64,000 nt of DNA, taken from NCBI RefSeq assembly GCF_014202425.1, contig NZ_JACHGT010000004.1, positions 14,307 to 78,306 on the forward strand, written 5' to 3'. Under the pieces are notes generated by a model. It had not been told where the DNA came from. It saw only the letters and a program-made list of their open reading frames with translations, and did no database searches. Of the stretch, positions 37,142 to 44,866 are shown piece after piece (the stretch's first letter is position 1; the number at the start of each line of letters is the position of its first letter). The DNA comes from Phytomonospora endophytica. Lineage in GTDB: Bacteria > Actinomycetota > Actinomycetes > Mycobacteriales > Micromonosporaceae. The position numbers and the translations under genes are program-made.

Positions 37142-37923
37142 CCCGCTACCGTCCCCCGAACCAGCACCCCTCCGGCGCGCGACCGCCGTACGTCCAGCCC
37201 GAGCTGGTGCCCGAGCACGTCGCCATCGTCATGGACGGGAACGGCCGCTGGGCCAAGGAGCGCGGCCTGGCGCGCACCGAGGGGCACAAGCGTGGCGAGG
37301 CGGTCCTCTTCGACGTGATCGAGGGCGCCATCGAGATGGGGATCAAGACCCTGTCGGCCTACGCGTTCTCCACCGAGAACTGGCGCCGCTCGCCCGAGGA
37401 GGTGCGCTGGCTCATGGGCTTCAACCGCGACGTCATCCACCGCCGCCGCGACGAGCTCAATGCCATGGGCGTGCAGGTCCGCTGGGCCGGCCGGCGGCCC
37501 AAGCTGTGGCGCAGCGTCATCAAGGAACTCGAAGTCGCGCAGGAGATGTCGAAGGACAACGACAAGCTGACCCTGCAGTTCTGCGTCAACTACGGCGGCC
37601 GCGCCGAGATCGCCGACGCCATGGCCCGCATGGGCGAGGACGTCGCCGCCGGCCGGCTGAAGCCGAGCCGGATCACCGAGAAGACGATCGGGAAGTACCT
37701 GTACAACCCCGACATCGGCGACGTGGACCTGTTCCTGCGCCCCTCGGGGGAGCAGCGCAGCTCGAACTTCCTGCTCTGGCAGAGCGCCTACGCCGAGTAC
37801 GTGTACATGGACGTGCTCTGGCCCGACTTCGACCGCCGGCACCTGTGGAGGGCCTGCGAGATCTTCGCCAGCAGGGACCGGCGGTACGGCGGGGCCGTGC
37901 CGAACCCGGTGGTCGAGGTCTAG
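37138..37923 (+). CDS. uppS: Isoprenyl (undecaprenyl) diphosphate synthase
   Basis: 261 aa cis-prenyltransferase. Motifs: [14 protein letters not shown] with the catalytic Asp, [23 protein letters not shown], and the C-terminal [24 protein letters not shown] signature split here as [15 protein letters not shown] and LLWQSAYAE. It makes the C55 (or shorter) lipid carrier for cell-wall synthesis. The start is TTG 37138 ([12 protein letters not shown]), overlapping the recO stop as TTGA, with GGAGAG close upstream. Confidence 0.96.
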   Translation: MTRYRPPNQHPSGARPPYVQPELVPEHVAIVMDGNGRWAKERGLARTEGHKRGEAVLFDVIEGAIEMGIKTLSAYAFSTENWRRSPEEVRWLMGFNRDVIHRRRDELNAMGVQVRWAGRRPKLWRSVIKELEVAQEMSKDNDKLTLQFCVNYGGRAEIADAMARMGEDVAAGRLKPSRITEKTIGKYLYNPDIGDVDLFLRPSGEQRSSNFLLWQSAYAEYVYMDVLWPDFDRRHLWRACEIFASRDRRYGGAVPNPVVEV

Positions 37924-37929
37924 CCGGGC

Positions 37930-39186
37930 CTACCAGCCGTTGGCCACCGCCTTGCGCATTCGCTCGTAGGTTCCCGCCAGTTCGGCGTCGATCCGGTCCG
38001 ACTCGGCCGTGGAGCAGCTGATCGCCGCCGCCGAGAGCGGTAGCGCCTCGGCGAGTTCGGCGCGCAGCCCGCTCGGCGGGTGCGAGGCGAAGATGTCGGA
38101 TTCGGTCCGGACCGTGCGCAGCCGGTGGTCGGCGGCGCGAGGCGCGCGGCGGGTAAGCGCCTCCGTCACGGCCGGGAGGACGTGCTCGGGGCTGAACTCG
38201 TGGGCGCGGGCCTTCGCCCCGGTGATGGTGATGATGCCTTCGCCGAGGACCAGTTTCGTCGCCAGCCCGGCCATCGCGGGCTTCCCGGCGAGGCGCGCGG
38301 CCTCGGCGTCGGCGCGGTACTCGGCGTTCTGCTGCTCCCGGCTGGCGAGGGCGAGGATCGCCGTCTGCATGAGGAGCATGGACACGTGGATCGGGATCAT
38401 CATGAGGTAGACGAGCCGGTCGAGCAGGGAGGGCCGGATTCCCGGGCGCCATGACGGCGTGGTCGCGTCGGCCAGCCGCGCGAAGGTGGTCAGCGCGGGC
38501 TGGGCGGCCAGGGTGTGGCTGACGTCGCCGTTGCGGAAGTGCCCGAGTTCGTGCCCGAGCAGCGCGACCCGTTCCTGCGCGGTGAGCGACATCCACAGCG
38601 GCACGCCGATCACGAGGACCCGGCGCGGGCGCAGCAGCCCGAACACGCCGGCCGCGGCGTTGAAGTCGGAGGACAGGACGGTCAGGTGCGGCATGGGGAC
38701 CCCGGACGCGTCGCCGACGCGCCGCACCAGCGCGTGCAGGGTCGGCGCGGTGGCGGCGTCGATGTGGGTCCAGCTCGGGTCGAGGCGCCCGCCGCGCGGC
38801 ATCAGCATGGCCGCGACCGCCAGGCAGACCACGCCGGGGATGATCCGCGGGCTGGGGAAGTCGTACACGACCAGCCACACGCCCGCCGCGCCGAGCGCGA
38901 GGGTGGTCAGCAGGAGCAGGGCCGAGATCGCCGTCAGCAGGTGGCGGGTACCGCTCCGCGGGGGCAGTTTCCCGCTCGCGCGCAGGCGGTCGAAGGTGCG
39001 CAGGGTCGACCGCAGCGCGACCCGGCGGCCGAGGCGCCGCAGCGGCCCGAGCCGAATCGGCGCGTCCGGCTCGACCGCCGCGAGGTTCCAGCGGCAGCCG
39101 GGGCACCACGGTTCGCGCGAGATGTCGGTGACCAGGCGGGCCTGGCACCGGGGGCAGCTGGAGGCGGTGATCTGGGCGTTGGGCAT
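37930..39186 (-). CDS. M48-family membrane metalloprotease with N-terminal zinc ribbon
   Basis: 418 aa. An N-terminal CPRC...CPGC ribbon precedes two membrane helices (about residues 82-125). The M48 catalytic motif GHELGHFRNGD and the downstream third ligand region NAEYRADAEAARLAG follow, with further hydrophobic helices around MMIPIHVSMLLMQTAILAL. HtpX-like M48 proteases process membrane proteins. The catalytic residues are intact. ATG 39186 begins directly before the ribbon. Confidence 0.92.
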   Translation of the reverse strand: MPNAQITASSCPRCQARLVTDISREPWCPGCRWNLAAVEPDAPIRLGPLRRLGRRVALRSTLRTFDRLRASGKLPPRSGTRHLLTAISALLLLTTLALGAAGVWLVVYDFPSPRIIPGVVCLAVAAMLMPRGGRLDPSWTHIDAATAPTLHALVRRVGDASGVPMPHLTVLSSDFNAAAGVFGLLRPRRVLVIGVPLWMSLTAQERVALLGHELGHFRNGDVSHTLAAQPALTTFARLADATTPSWRPGIRPSLLDRLVYLMMIPIHVSMLLMQTAILALASREQQNAEYRADAEAARLAGKPAMAGLATKLVLGEGIITITGAKARAHEFSPEHVLPAVTEALTRRAPRAADHRLRTVRTESDIFASHPPSGLRAELAEALPLSAAAISCSTAESDRIDAELAGTYERMRKAVANGW

Positions 39187-39396
39187 CGTGGGCTCCGAGG
39201 GGCGATCGGGCGTGGACTTGAGTGTAGGTTCGCGGACGGTGGGCCCGCTGACCGGTAGTGACGGACACAGTGGACGAAGCATCGCGGTGGCCGGCCGGCG
39301 GGTGTTCACACCACCCTGACCGGCAAGTGCTGCTGGGTCATCATTCAGCCCTGGTCGTTCGCCGATGACTCCGCGCCGCCCGAGCGGCGGATGAGG

Positions 39397-39441
39397 CGGC
39401 ACCGGGTGGGACGCCGAACCTCGCGTTCCCACCCGGTGCCG
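39397..39441. other. 15-bp perfect hairpin in a 430-bp gap between divergent genes
   Basis: Arms CGGCACCGGGTGGGA / TCCCACCCGGTGCCG enclose a 15-base loop. The gap 39187-39615 lies between two divergent starts, so a terminator is not expected here. No ORF in the gap has a ribosome site or family resemblance. The hairpin may be part of a small RNA, a leader, or a leftover of lost sequence. Confidence 0.55.
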
Positions 39442-39615
39442 ATCGGGCTTCGGACTCCGCTTCCCGCGATGCCTCCCGTGAGCCCCCCGCGGCACGGTGA
39501 ACAGCCCCGACGCCGCCCACGGCGAGCCGGGAGACGATCAGGCCCGGGAGCCGGGTTCGAACCGCGCCCCCCACACCCGTTCCCGCACAAGCGTTCCGCC
39601 CCTATCCTCACCCAC

Positions 39616-40926
39616 ATGCCCACAGTGGACGGCGGTCCGGCGCTCGGCGTCGACTTCGGGACCTCCAACACCGTCGCCGTCATCGCCAGGCCGGGTCGCC
39701 CGCCCGCGCCCCTGCTCTTCGACGGCTCGCCGCTCCTGCCCAGTGCCGTCTACGCCGCCGACGACCGGCTGCTCGCCGGGCGGGTCGCGCTGCGTTCGGC
39801 CGCGATCGATCCCGCGCGCTGCGAACCGCATCCCAAACGCTGCGTCGACGACGGGACCGTCCTGCTCGGCGAGCGCGAGTTCACCGTCGCCGAGCTGTTC
39901 GGCGCGGTCCTCGGCCGGGTGGCCGAGGAGGCGCGCCGGGTCCTCGGCGGGACTCCCGAACACGTCGCGCTGACCCACCCGGCCGGGTGGGGCGCACGGC
40001 GGCTGCGGGCCCTGCGCCTGGCCGCCGAGTCGGCCGACCTGCCAACGCCCGACTTCGTCCCCGAACCCGTCGCGGGCGCCGCCTACTTCCTCGACCACCA
40101 CGCCGCCCGCCTCCCCGACGGCGCCAGCGCCCTCATCCACGACCTGGGCGGCGGTACCTGCGACCTCACTCTCGTCCGCCGCGAAGGCGACCAGATCGTC
40201 GTCGTCGCCGTCGAGGGACGCGGCGACGTCGGCGGCGCCTACATCGACGCGGCGATCCTCGTCCACCTCGAACGCGTCCACCCCGCCACCGGCGACGAGT
40301 GGGAGCGGCTTCGCTCCCCGCGCGACAAGCATGAGCGCCGGCAGCGGCGCATGCTCGCCGACGACGTCCGCGAGGCCAAGGAGAACCTCAGCTCGACCAC
40401 GACCGCCGAGCTGTACCTCCCGCTCCTCGACCGCGACGTGCACCTCACCCGCGACGAGCTCGATGCCCTGGCCCGCGACCAGATCCGCGCCACCGCCGTG
40501 CTCGCCGCGAAGCTCGCGACCGCGCACGGGAAGGTCGCCGCGGTGTTCCTGGTCGGCGGCGCCAGCCGGATGCCCCTCGTCGCCACCGAGCTGCTGCGGG
40601 CGACGGGCATCGCGCCGGTCGTCGTCGAGCAGCCGGAACTCGTGGTCGCCGGGGGAGCGCTGCGGGCGACCGTCGATGCCGCCACTGCCCTCGCCGCCCT
40701 CCGACGACGACGAGGAGGAGGACGCCGTTCGCTCGATCACGTGGCCATGGTGTCGGGTGGGGGTAAGGCCGCGAACAGGCGGTGGAGGACCCCGACGTTA
40801 GGGACACGGGGCGACTGCACGAGCGTCTGGAGCAGATGGTTCGCCACCACCAGAGCGGGTTCGACGTCGGGGGCGTCGACGTCGACTCGCGAACGCAACC
40901 ACGGTGCGACCTCGCTCCACCGGTAG
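39616..40926 (+). CDS. Hsp70-like ATPase, truncated copy (propeller lost)
   Basis: 436 aa. The actin/Hsp70 ATPase domain is complete to about residue 350: GVDFGTSNTVAVIAR (phosphate 1), DLGGGTCDLTLVR (phosphate 2), FLVGGASRMPLV (adenosine). It is closely similar to the ATPase domain of the gene at 41766. After LVVAGGALRATVDA the similarity stops and the frame runs on through Arg-rich unrelated sequence, overlapping the convergent HTH gene by 190 bases. A lone WD40 blade survives at 41605. TATCCT lies 7 nt before ATG 39616, as in the second copy. Confidence 0.85.
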   Translation: MPTVDGGPALGVDFGTSNTVAVIARPGRPPAPLLFDGSPLLPSAVYAADDRLLAGRVALRSAAIDPARCEPHPKRCVDDGTVLLGEREFTVAELFGAVLGRVAEEARRVLGGTPEHVALTHPAGWGARRLRALRLAAESADLPTPDFVPEPVAGAAYFLDHHAARLPDGASALIHDLGGGTCDLTLVRREGDQIVVVAVEGRGDVGGAYIDAAILVHLERVHPATGDEWERLRSPRDKHERRQRRMLADDVREAKENLSSTTTAELYLPLLDRDVHLTRDELDALARDQIRATAVLAAKLATAHGKVAAVFLVGGASRMPLVATELLRATGIAPVVVEQPELVVAGGALRATVDAATALAALRRRRGGGRRSLDHVAMVSGGGKAANRRWRTPTLGTRGDCTSVWSRWFATTRAGSTSGASTSTRERNHGATSLHR

Positions 40927-41306
40927 AAGACGGTGCCGCCGTGGCCGGGATTCACCGGCGGGGGAAAATCGCCGCCACCACGTTCACCGATCGAGTACCG
41001 GCGGACGCTCTCCCTGCTGCGGCCGATCCGGTCGGCGATCTCGGCGAGCGTGAGGAGATCCTCGTCGATGAAGCGGAGTGGGCGGAGGCCGACGCGATCG
41101 AGATCGGCGACCGCGGAGGCGATGGCGTCGGCGCAGGTCGCAGCCTCACGGTCGAACTGCGCGACGGCGTAGCCGGGCCGGGTTTCGACACCGACATCAT
41201 CGGCGGCGATCTCGTGCAGGGTGTCGTACTCTTCGTCGGACGGGACGTGATCGAGGACCACCGCGAACGTGAAGACAGGCATGTACCGGCAACCTTCCTC
41301 ATCCAT
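40737..41306 (-). CDS. HTH DNA-binding protein, antitoxin-like member of a TA-like pair
   Basis: Up to 189 aa. The N-terminal half (FTFAVVLDHVPSDEEYDTL, then AQFDREAATCADAIASAVAD) matches a common actinobacterial family whose second half is an AlpA/MerR-like HTH: LAEIADRIGRSRESVRRY followed by RGGGDFPPPVN and FYRWSEVAPWL. ATG 41306 overlaps the stop of the small upstream gene by 8 bases; ATG 41282 is the alternative. It probably binds DNA and controls the pair. It lies antisense to the ruined 3' end of the Hsp70-like gene. Confidence 0.82.
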   Translation of the reverse strand: MDEEGCRYMPVFTFAVVLDHVPSDEEYDTLHEIAADDVGVETRPGYAVAQFDREAATCADAIASAVADLDRVGLRPLRFIDEDLLTLAEIADRIGRSRESVRRYSIGERGGGDFPPPVNPGHGGTVFYRWSEVAPWLRSRVDVDAPDVEPALVVANHLLQTLVQSPRVPNVGVLHRLFAALPPPDTMAT

Positions 41307-41534
41307 GGGCGTGACCTTCGTGTGTGTGCTTGAGCGTAAACCGGTCGATCTGCTTCGCATGGGCACTCGGGCTACGTGGCGTGCACGCTATAGCGAACGA
41401 CATCGAGCAGAGCGCGCAGGTCACCGCGCCCCAACGATGACCTCTGTGCACCTCGGTCACCTCCAGTCCGATGGTCTTCGCCCGGTTGAGCGCTTCAGCG
41501 ACTTCTTTTTGGGGTGCCTTCCGGCACTGACCAT
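41299..41534 (-). pseudogene. Small toxin-like gene, frameshifted at a poly-A run
   Basis: From ATG 41534 (GAGGGG ribosome site 5 nt upstream) the frame reads MVSAGRHPKKK and soon stops. One base later a second frame continues coherently: KEVAEALNRAKTIGLEV, HRGHRWGAVTCALCSMS, TPRSPSAHAKQIDRFTLKH, ending at 41299. The join falls in AAAAAG: six A's would give an intact protein of about 75 aa, five are present. It looks like a small HicA-like or RNA-binding partner whose stop overlaps the HTH gene start. Either it is inactivated or slippage or an unseen start rescues it. Confidence 0.6.
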
Positions 41535-41572
41535 CCCCACCCCTCTGCGTACGCCTCCCCAGGCATCACCCT

Positions 41573-41588
41573 GGTGTAAGTTTACACC
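41573..41588. promoter_or_regulatory. Palindromic operator upstream of the TA-like pair
   Basis: GGTGTAA and TTACACC, two bases apart, form a perfect inverted repeat 39 bases upstream of ATG 41534. It is A/T-rich against its surroundings and placed where a TA autoregulator would bind. The HTH protein encoded just downstream is the obvious candidate. Confidence 0.6.
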
Positions 41589-41604
41589 CCCACTCGACCC
41601 GTGA

Positions 41605-41697
41605 CGCGGCGACGGGTCGCACCTCGTCCTCGCCGACGGCGGGCCGGTCCGGATCTGGAACGCCGCAACCGGTGCCGAGGCGCACGCGCGGACCTGA
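41605..41697 (+). pseudogene. Orphan WD40 blade, last piece of the first Hsp70-WD40 gene
   Basis: Thirty codons ending in TGA read DGSHLVLADGGPVRIWNAAT then GAEAHART: a typical WD40 blade end, close in style to blades of the neighbour at 41766 (VRIWDVKK, DGRRLVFGDAGGDVRMW). A stop lies just upstream, so it is not expressed alone. It is best explained as the 3' end of the first Hsp70-WD40 copy, cut off from its ATPase half by the module at 40737-41588. Confidence 0.7.
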
Positions 41698-41765
41698 GAA
41701 CCCGCCCGTTCGGGCACACCCGGTGAGCCGTTCGACACGGGCGAGAGTGGCCTATCCTTCCCGTC

Positions 41766-44072
41766 ATGGCGGAGTCGGCGAGTGGCGTGCGGTTGGGCAT
41801 CGATTTCGGCACGTCCAGCACGGTCGCCGTCCTGGCCCGTGAAGGCCGGCCGATCGAGACCCTGCTGTTCGACGGGTCTCCCGTGCTGCCCTCCTCGGTC
41901 TTCGCCGGCGAGGGGAAGCTGCTGATCGGGCGCGACGCCGAACGCTCCGCCGCCGCCGACCCCGCGCGCTTCGAACCGAACCCGAAACGCTGTGTCGGCG
42001 ACGGCCTGGTCTTGCTGGGCGACAAGGAGTTCCCGGTCACCGAGGTGATCGCCTCGGTGCTGCGCCGGGTCGTCGACGAGGCCGTGCGGGTCGCCGGGGC
42101 GCTGCCCGAGACGACCGTGCTGACGCACCCGGCCGACTGGCGCGCCGAACGCCTCGGCGTGCTGCGCCTGGCCGCGAAACTGGCCGGGCTCGGCGCTCCC
42201 CGCTTCACGCCCGAACCGGTCGCGGCGGCCACGCACTTCACCGCCCATCTCGGCCACACCTTCCCCGAGGGCACCAACACCGTCGTCTACGACCTCGGCG
42301 GCGGGACCTGCGACGTGACGGTCGTGCGCAACGAGGGCGGCCGCATGCAGGTCGTGGCCTCCGGCGGACTGTCCGATGTGGGCGGTGTGGACATCGACGA
42401 GGCCATCGTCGACCACCTCCAGCGCGTCTACCCCGACGAGGCGTGGACCAAGCTGCGGCGGCCGGAGACCCCCGGCGACCGCCGTCACCGCCGCGGCCTG
42501 TGGCGCGATGTCAAGGACGCCAAGGAACTGCTCAGCCGCGAGAGCACCGCCGCGCTGTTCATTCCCCTGCTCGACAAGGACGTCCACCTCACCCGCGACG
42601 AGCTGCAGAGCCTCGCCGCGCCCCTGCTCAACCGCACGGTCGCCTTGACCGCCAACGTCATCGACCGCGCCAACGTCGACGCCAAGAGCGTCGCCGGGCT
42701 CTTCCTGGTCGGCGGGGCCAGCCGGATGCCGCTGGTGTCGACCCTGCTGCTGCGCCGGATCGGTGTGGCGGCGACGGTTCTGGAGCAGCCCGAACTGGTC
42801 GTGGCCAGCGGTGCCGTCGACGCGCCGACCGCGGCCCCGCCCGCCCCGGCGCCCGCGCCCCAGGACCCGACGTCCTTCGTGCCGACCATGCCGCCCCCGC
42901 CGCGCCAGGTGATCCGCGGTGTGGCGAAGGTGCCGGTGCGCACGCAGCCGCCGCCGGAGCACGTCGTGCACGAGCGCCTCGCGCAGGTTCCGGCGAAGGA
43001 GGGCGTTAAGCACGAGCCGCTCCCGTACACGCCGACCCGGATCGAGACCGACCCGGAGTTCATGCCGGACGTCGTCCACGACGAGCCGGACGGGCCGCCC
43101 GTTCCACTGCCGCCGCGGCCCGCCGACGGCGCGATCCCCGTCCGCGCACCGGAAGGCGAGCTCGGCGCGGTCACCGCGCTGGCCCTGCGCGACGACCGCT
43201 ACCTCGCCGTGGCCACGACCCAGGGCATCGTCATCGCCGAGGCCAGCACCGGCCGCCGCGTCACCGTCCTCGACGGGCACTCCTCGACCCCGCGTGCCCT
43301 CGCCTGGTCGGAGGACGGGACGGTCCTGGCCTCCAGCGCCGACGGCGACGCCGTGCAGCTGTGGGCGCAGGCGAGCTGGGGATGGAAGGTGTCGCAGGAG
43401 ATGTGGCGCCCCAACGTCCTCCAGCGGCGGCTCGGTTCGCACTCCGACCAGGTGCGTTCGCTGTCGTGGGCCACCGGCAGCATCGCAGGGGCCAACATCA
43501 ACTCGATCCGGGTGTGGCGCAGCTATGACGGGAAGCTCAAGCGCGAGCTGACCTTCGCCGACCCGAACAGCACCGTCGTCCCGAAGGGCGTGCGCTGCGT
43601 GGCGTGGTCGCCCGACGGGCAGCTCCTCGCGGCGGCCGGATGCCAGGGCCTGGTGAAGATCTGGCAGGTCGTCGGCGAGGATCCGACGATGGTCCTGCGC
43701 ACCGACCCGCTGACGATCCGCCAGCTCGCCTGGTCGCCCGACGGCCGCCGCCTGGTCTTCGGCGACGCCGGCGGCGACGTTCGCATGTGGACGATCGGCG
43801 GCACGAAGGCGGTGACCCTCCCCAATGGACACAGCGCGGCCGTCGAGACGGTGTCCTGGTCGCCCGACGGTAAACGCATCGCCAGCGGCGGCGTCGACCG
43901 CGTCATCCGCCTGTGGAACGCCGAGAGCAGCGACCCGATCGGCGAGCTGACCGGTCACGCCGGCGACATCGCCGCGGTGTGCTGGACGGCCGACTCGAAG
44001 TACCTGGTCAGCGGCGGCGGTGACCGGACGGTGCGGATCTGGGACGTGAAGAAGATGCGGGAGGTCCGCTAG
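41766..44072 (+). CDS. Hsp70-like ATPase fused to a WD40 propeller
   Basis: 768 aa. Residues 1-350 are an Hsp70/actin-type ATPase (GIDFGTSSTVAVLAR, DLGGGTCDVTVVR, LFLVGGASRMPLV). A Pro-rich linker (about 355-460) follows, then about seven WD40 blades (LAWSEDGTVLASSADGD, VAWSPDGQLLAAAGC, VSWSPDGKRIASGGVDRVIR, DRTVRIWDVKK). There is no standard Hsp70 substrate-binding domain; the propeller takes its place. Role unknown: a sensor or scaffold is likely. TATCCT precedes ATG 41766 by 7 nt. The stop overlaps the convergent ykoC end. Confidence 0.92.
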   Translation: MAESASGVRLGIDFGTSSTVAVLAREGRPIETLLFDGSPVLPSSVFAGEGKLLIGRDAERSAAADPARFEPNPKRCVGDGLVLLGDKEFPVTEVIASVLRRVVDEAVRVAGALPETTVLTHPADWRAERLGVLRLAAKLAGLGAPRFTPEPVAAATHFTAHLGHTFPEGTNTVVYDLGGGTCDVTVVRNEGGRMQVVASGGLSDVGGVDIDEAIVDHLQRVYPDEAWTKLRRPETPGDRRHRRGLWRDVKDAKELLSRESTAALFIPLLDKDVHLTRDELQSLAAPLLNRTVALTANVIDRANVDAKSVAGLFLVGGASRMPLVSTLLLRRIGVAATVLEQPELVVASGAVDAPTAAPPAPAPAPQDPTSFVPTMPPPPRQVIRGVAKVPVRTQPPPEHVVHERLAQVPAKEGVKHEPLPYTPTRIETDPEFMPDVVHDEPDGPPVPLPPRPADGAIPVRAPEGELGAVTALALRDDRYLAVATTQGIVIAEASTGRRVTVLDGHSSTPRALAWSEDGTVLASSADGDAVQLWAQASWGWKVSQEMWRPNVLQRRLGSHSDQVRSLSWATGSIAGANINSIRVWRSYDGKLKRELTFADPNSTVVPKGVRCVAWSPDGQLLAAAGCQGLVKIWQVVGEDPTMVLRTDPLTIRQLAWSPDGRRLVFGDAGGDVRMWTIGGTKAVTLPNGHSAAVETVSWSPDGKRIASGGVDRVIRLWNAESSDPIGELTGHAGDIAAVCWTADSKYLVSGGGDRTVRIWDVKKMREVR

Positions 44073-44866
44073 GCGAACAGCGCCTGGAAGGTCCCCGCCG
44101 CCACGCTCACCGCGACCGCTCCCGCCGCGACCACCGTCGCCGCGCCGAGCAGTGCCCAGTCGGCCGTCCGCATCCGCTGCGGGCGCGCGATCGTGCGCGG
44201 TGTGCCGGCGTCGAAGCCGCGCGCGTCCATCGCCGTGGCCAGGCGGGTGCCGCGCCGGATGGCGCCGACGAGCAGCGCGAACATCGTCGAGGCGAACAGC
44301 CGCCCGCGCGCCACGGGGTCGGCGCCCGCGTCGACTCCCCGCGCGCGGCGGGCCATGGTGATCAGCTCCCACTCGGCGGCCAGCAGGGGCAGCATCCGGA
44401 AGGCGGCGAGCGCCCCGATCGCGAAGCGGGCGGGCGCCCTGAGCTGCTGGACGAGCGAGTCGGCGAGGTCGGTGGGGTCGGTCGTGGCGAACACGACGAC
44501 GCCGGGCACGGCGACGGCGAGCATGCGCAGACCCAGGGCGGCGCCGGTGAACAGCGCGGTCTCACCGATCCGCAACGGCCCGAGGTGGATCAGCTCCGGT
44601 CCCTGCTCGGCGGCGAAGAGCGCGTTGACCAGGGTCACGCTCACCGCGCCGAACAGCAGGAGGCGGCACCGTCTGAAGAAGACCCCGAGACGGATGCCGC
44701 AGAACGGCAGCGCGAGGAGTTCGGCGGCCAGCAGGATCGACGGCGTCAGCGGGTCGGTCGTGGTCACCGCCGCGATCGAGATGACCGCGACGACGCCGAG
44801 CTTCGCCGCCGGGTTGCGCCGGGCGATGCGCCCGGCCGGGGCGGTCATGGGTTCGAGCGTCAGCAC
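44069..44866 (-). CDS. ykoC: ECF transporter T component (YkoC-like)
   Basis: 265 aa integral membrane protein with about five or six helices and the T-component coupling motifs MARRARGVDAG and AMDARGFDAG (ARG signatures), which contact the ATPases. It is the third gene of a ykoE-ykoD-ykoC operon for uptake of a thiamine precursor (hydroxymethylpyrimidine). GTG 44866 (LTLEP start) overlaps the ykoD stop by 7 bases; ATG 44848 is the alternative. Confidence 0.92.
   Translation of the reverse strand: MLTLEPMTAPAGRIARRNPAAKLGVVAVISIAAVTTTDPLTPSILLAAELLALPFCGIRLGVFFRRCRLLLFGAVSVTLVNALFAAEQGPELIHLGPLRIGETALFTGAALGLRMLAVAVPGVVVFATTDPTDLADSLVQQLRAPARFAIGALAAFRMLPLLAAEWELITMARRARGVDAGADPVARGRLFASTMFALLVGAIRRGTRLATAMDARGFDAGTPRTIARPQRMRTADWALLGAATVVAAGAVAVSVAAGTFQALFA

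Noticed and set aside
39545-39575. tRNA-like string GGTTCGAACC
   Set aside because: The T-arm stem does not close and no acceptor, D or anticodon arms can be built around it.
41505-41520. Programmed -1 frameshifting at the A run of the toxin-like gene
   Set aside because: The codons are CCC AAA AAG, not the X XXY YYZ slippery form, and five A's are few for polymerase slippage; simple loss of one A is more likely, so I keep it as pseudogene.
40737-41700. Insertion sequence in the first Hsp70-like gene
   Set aside because: No transposase, terminal inverted repeats or target duplication could be found; the module is described as TA-like with unknown means of entry.
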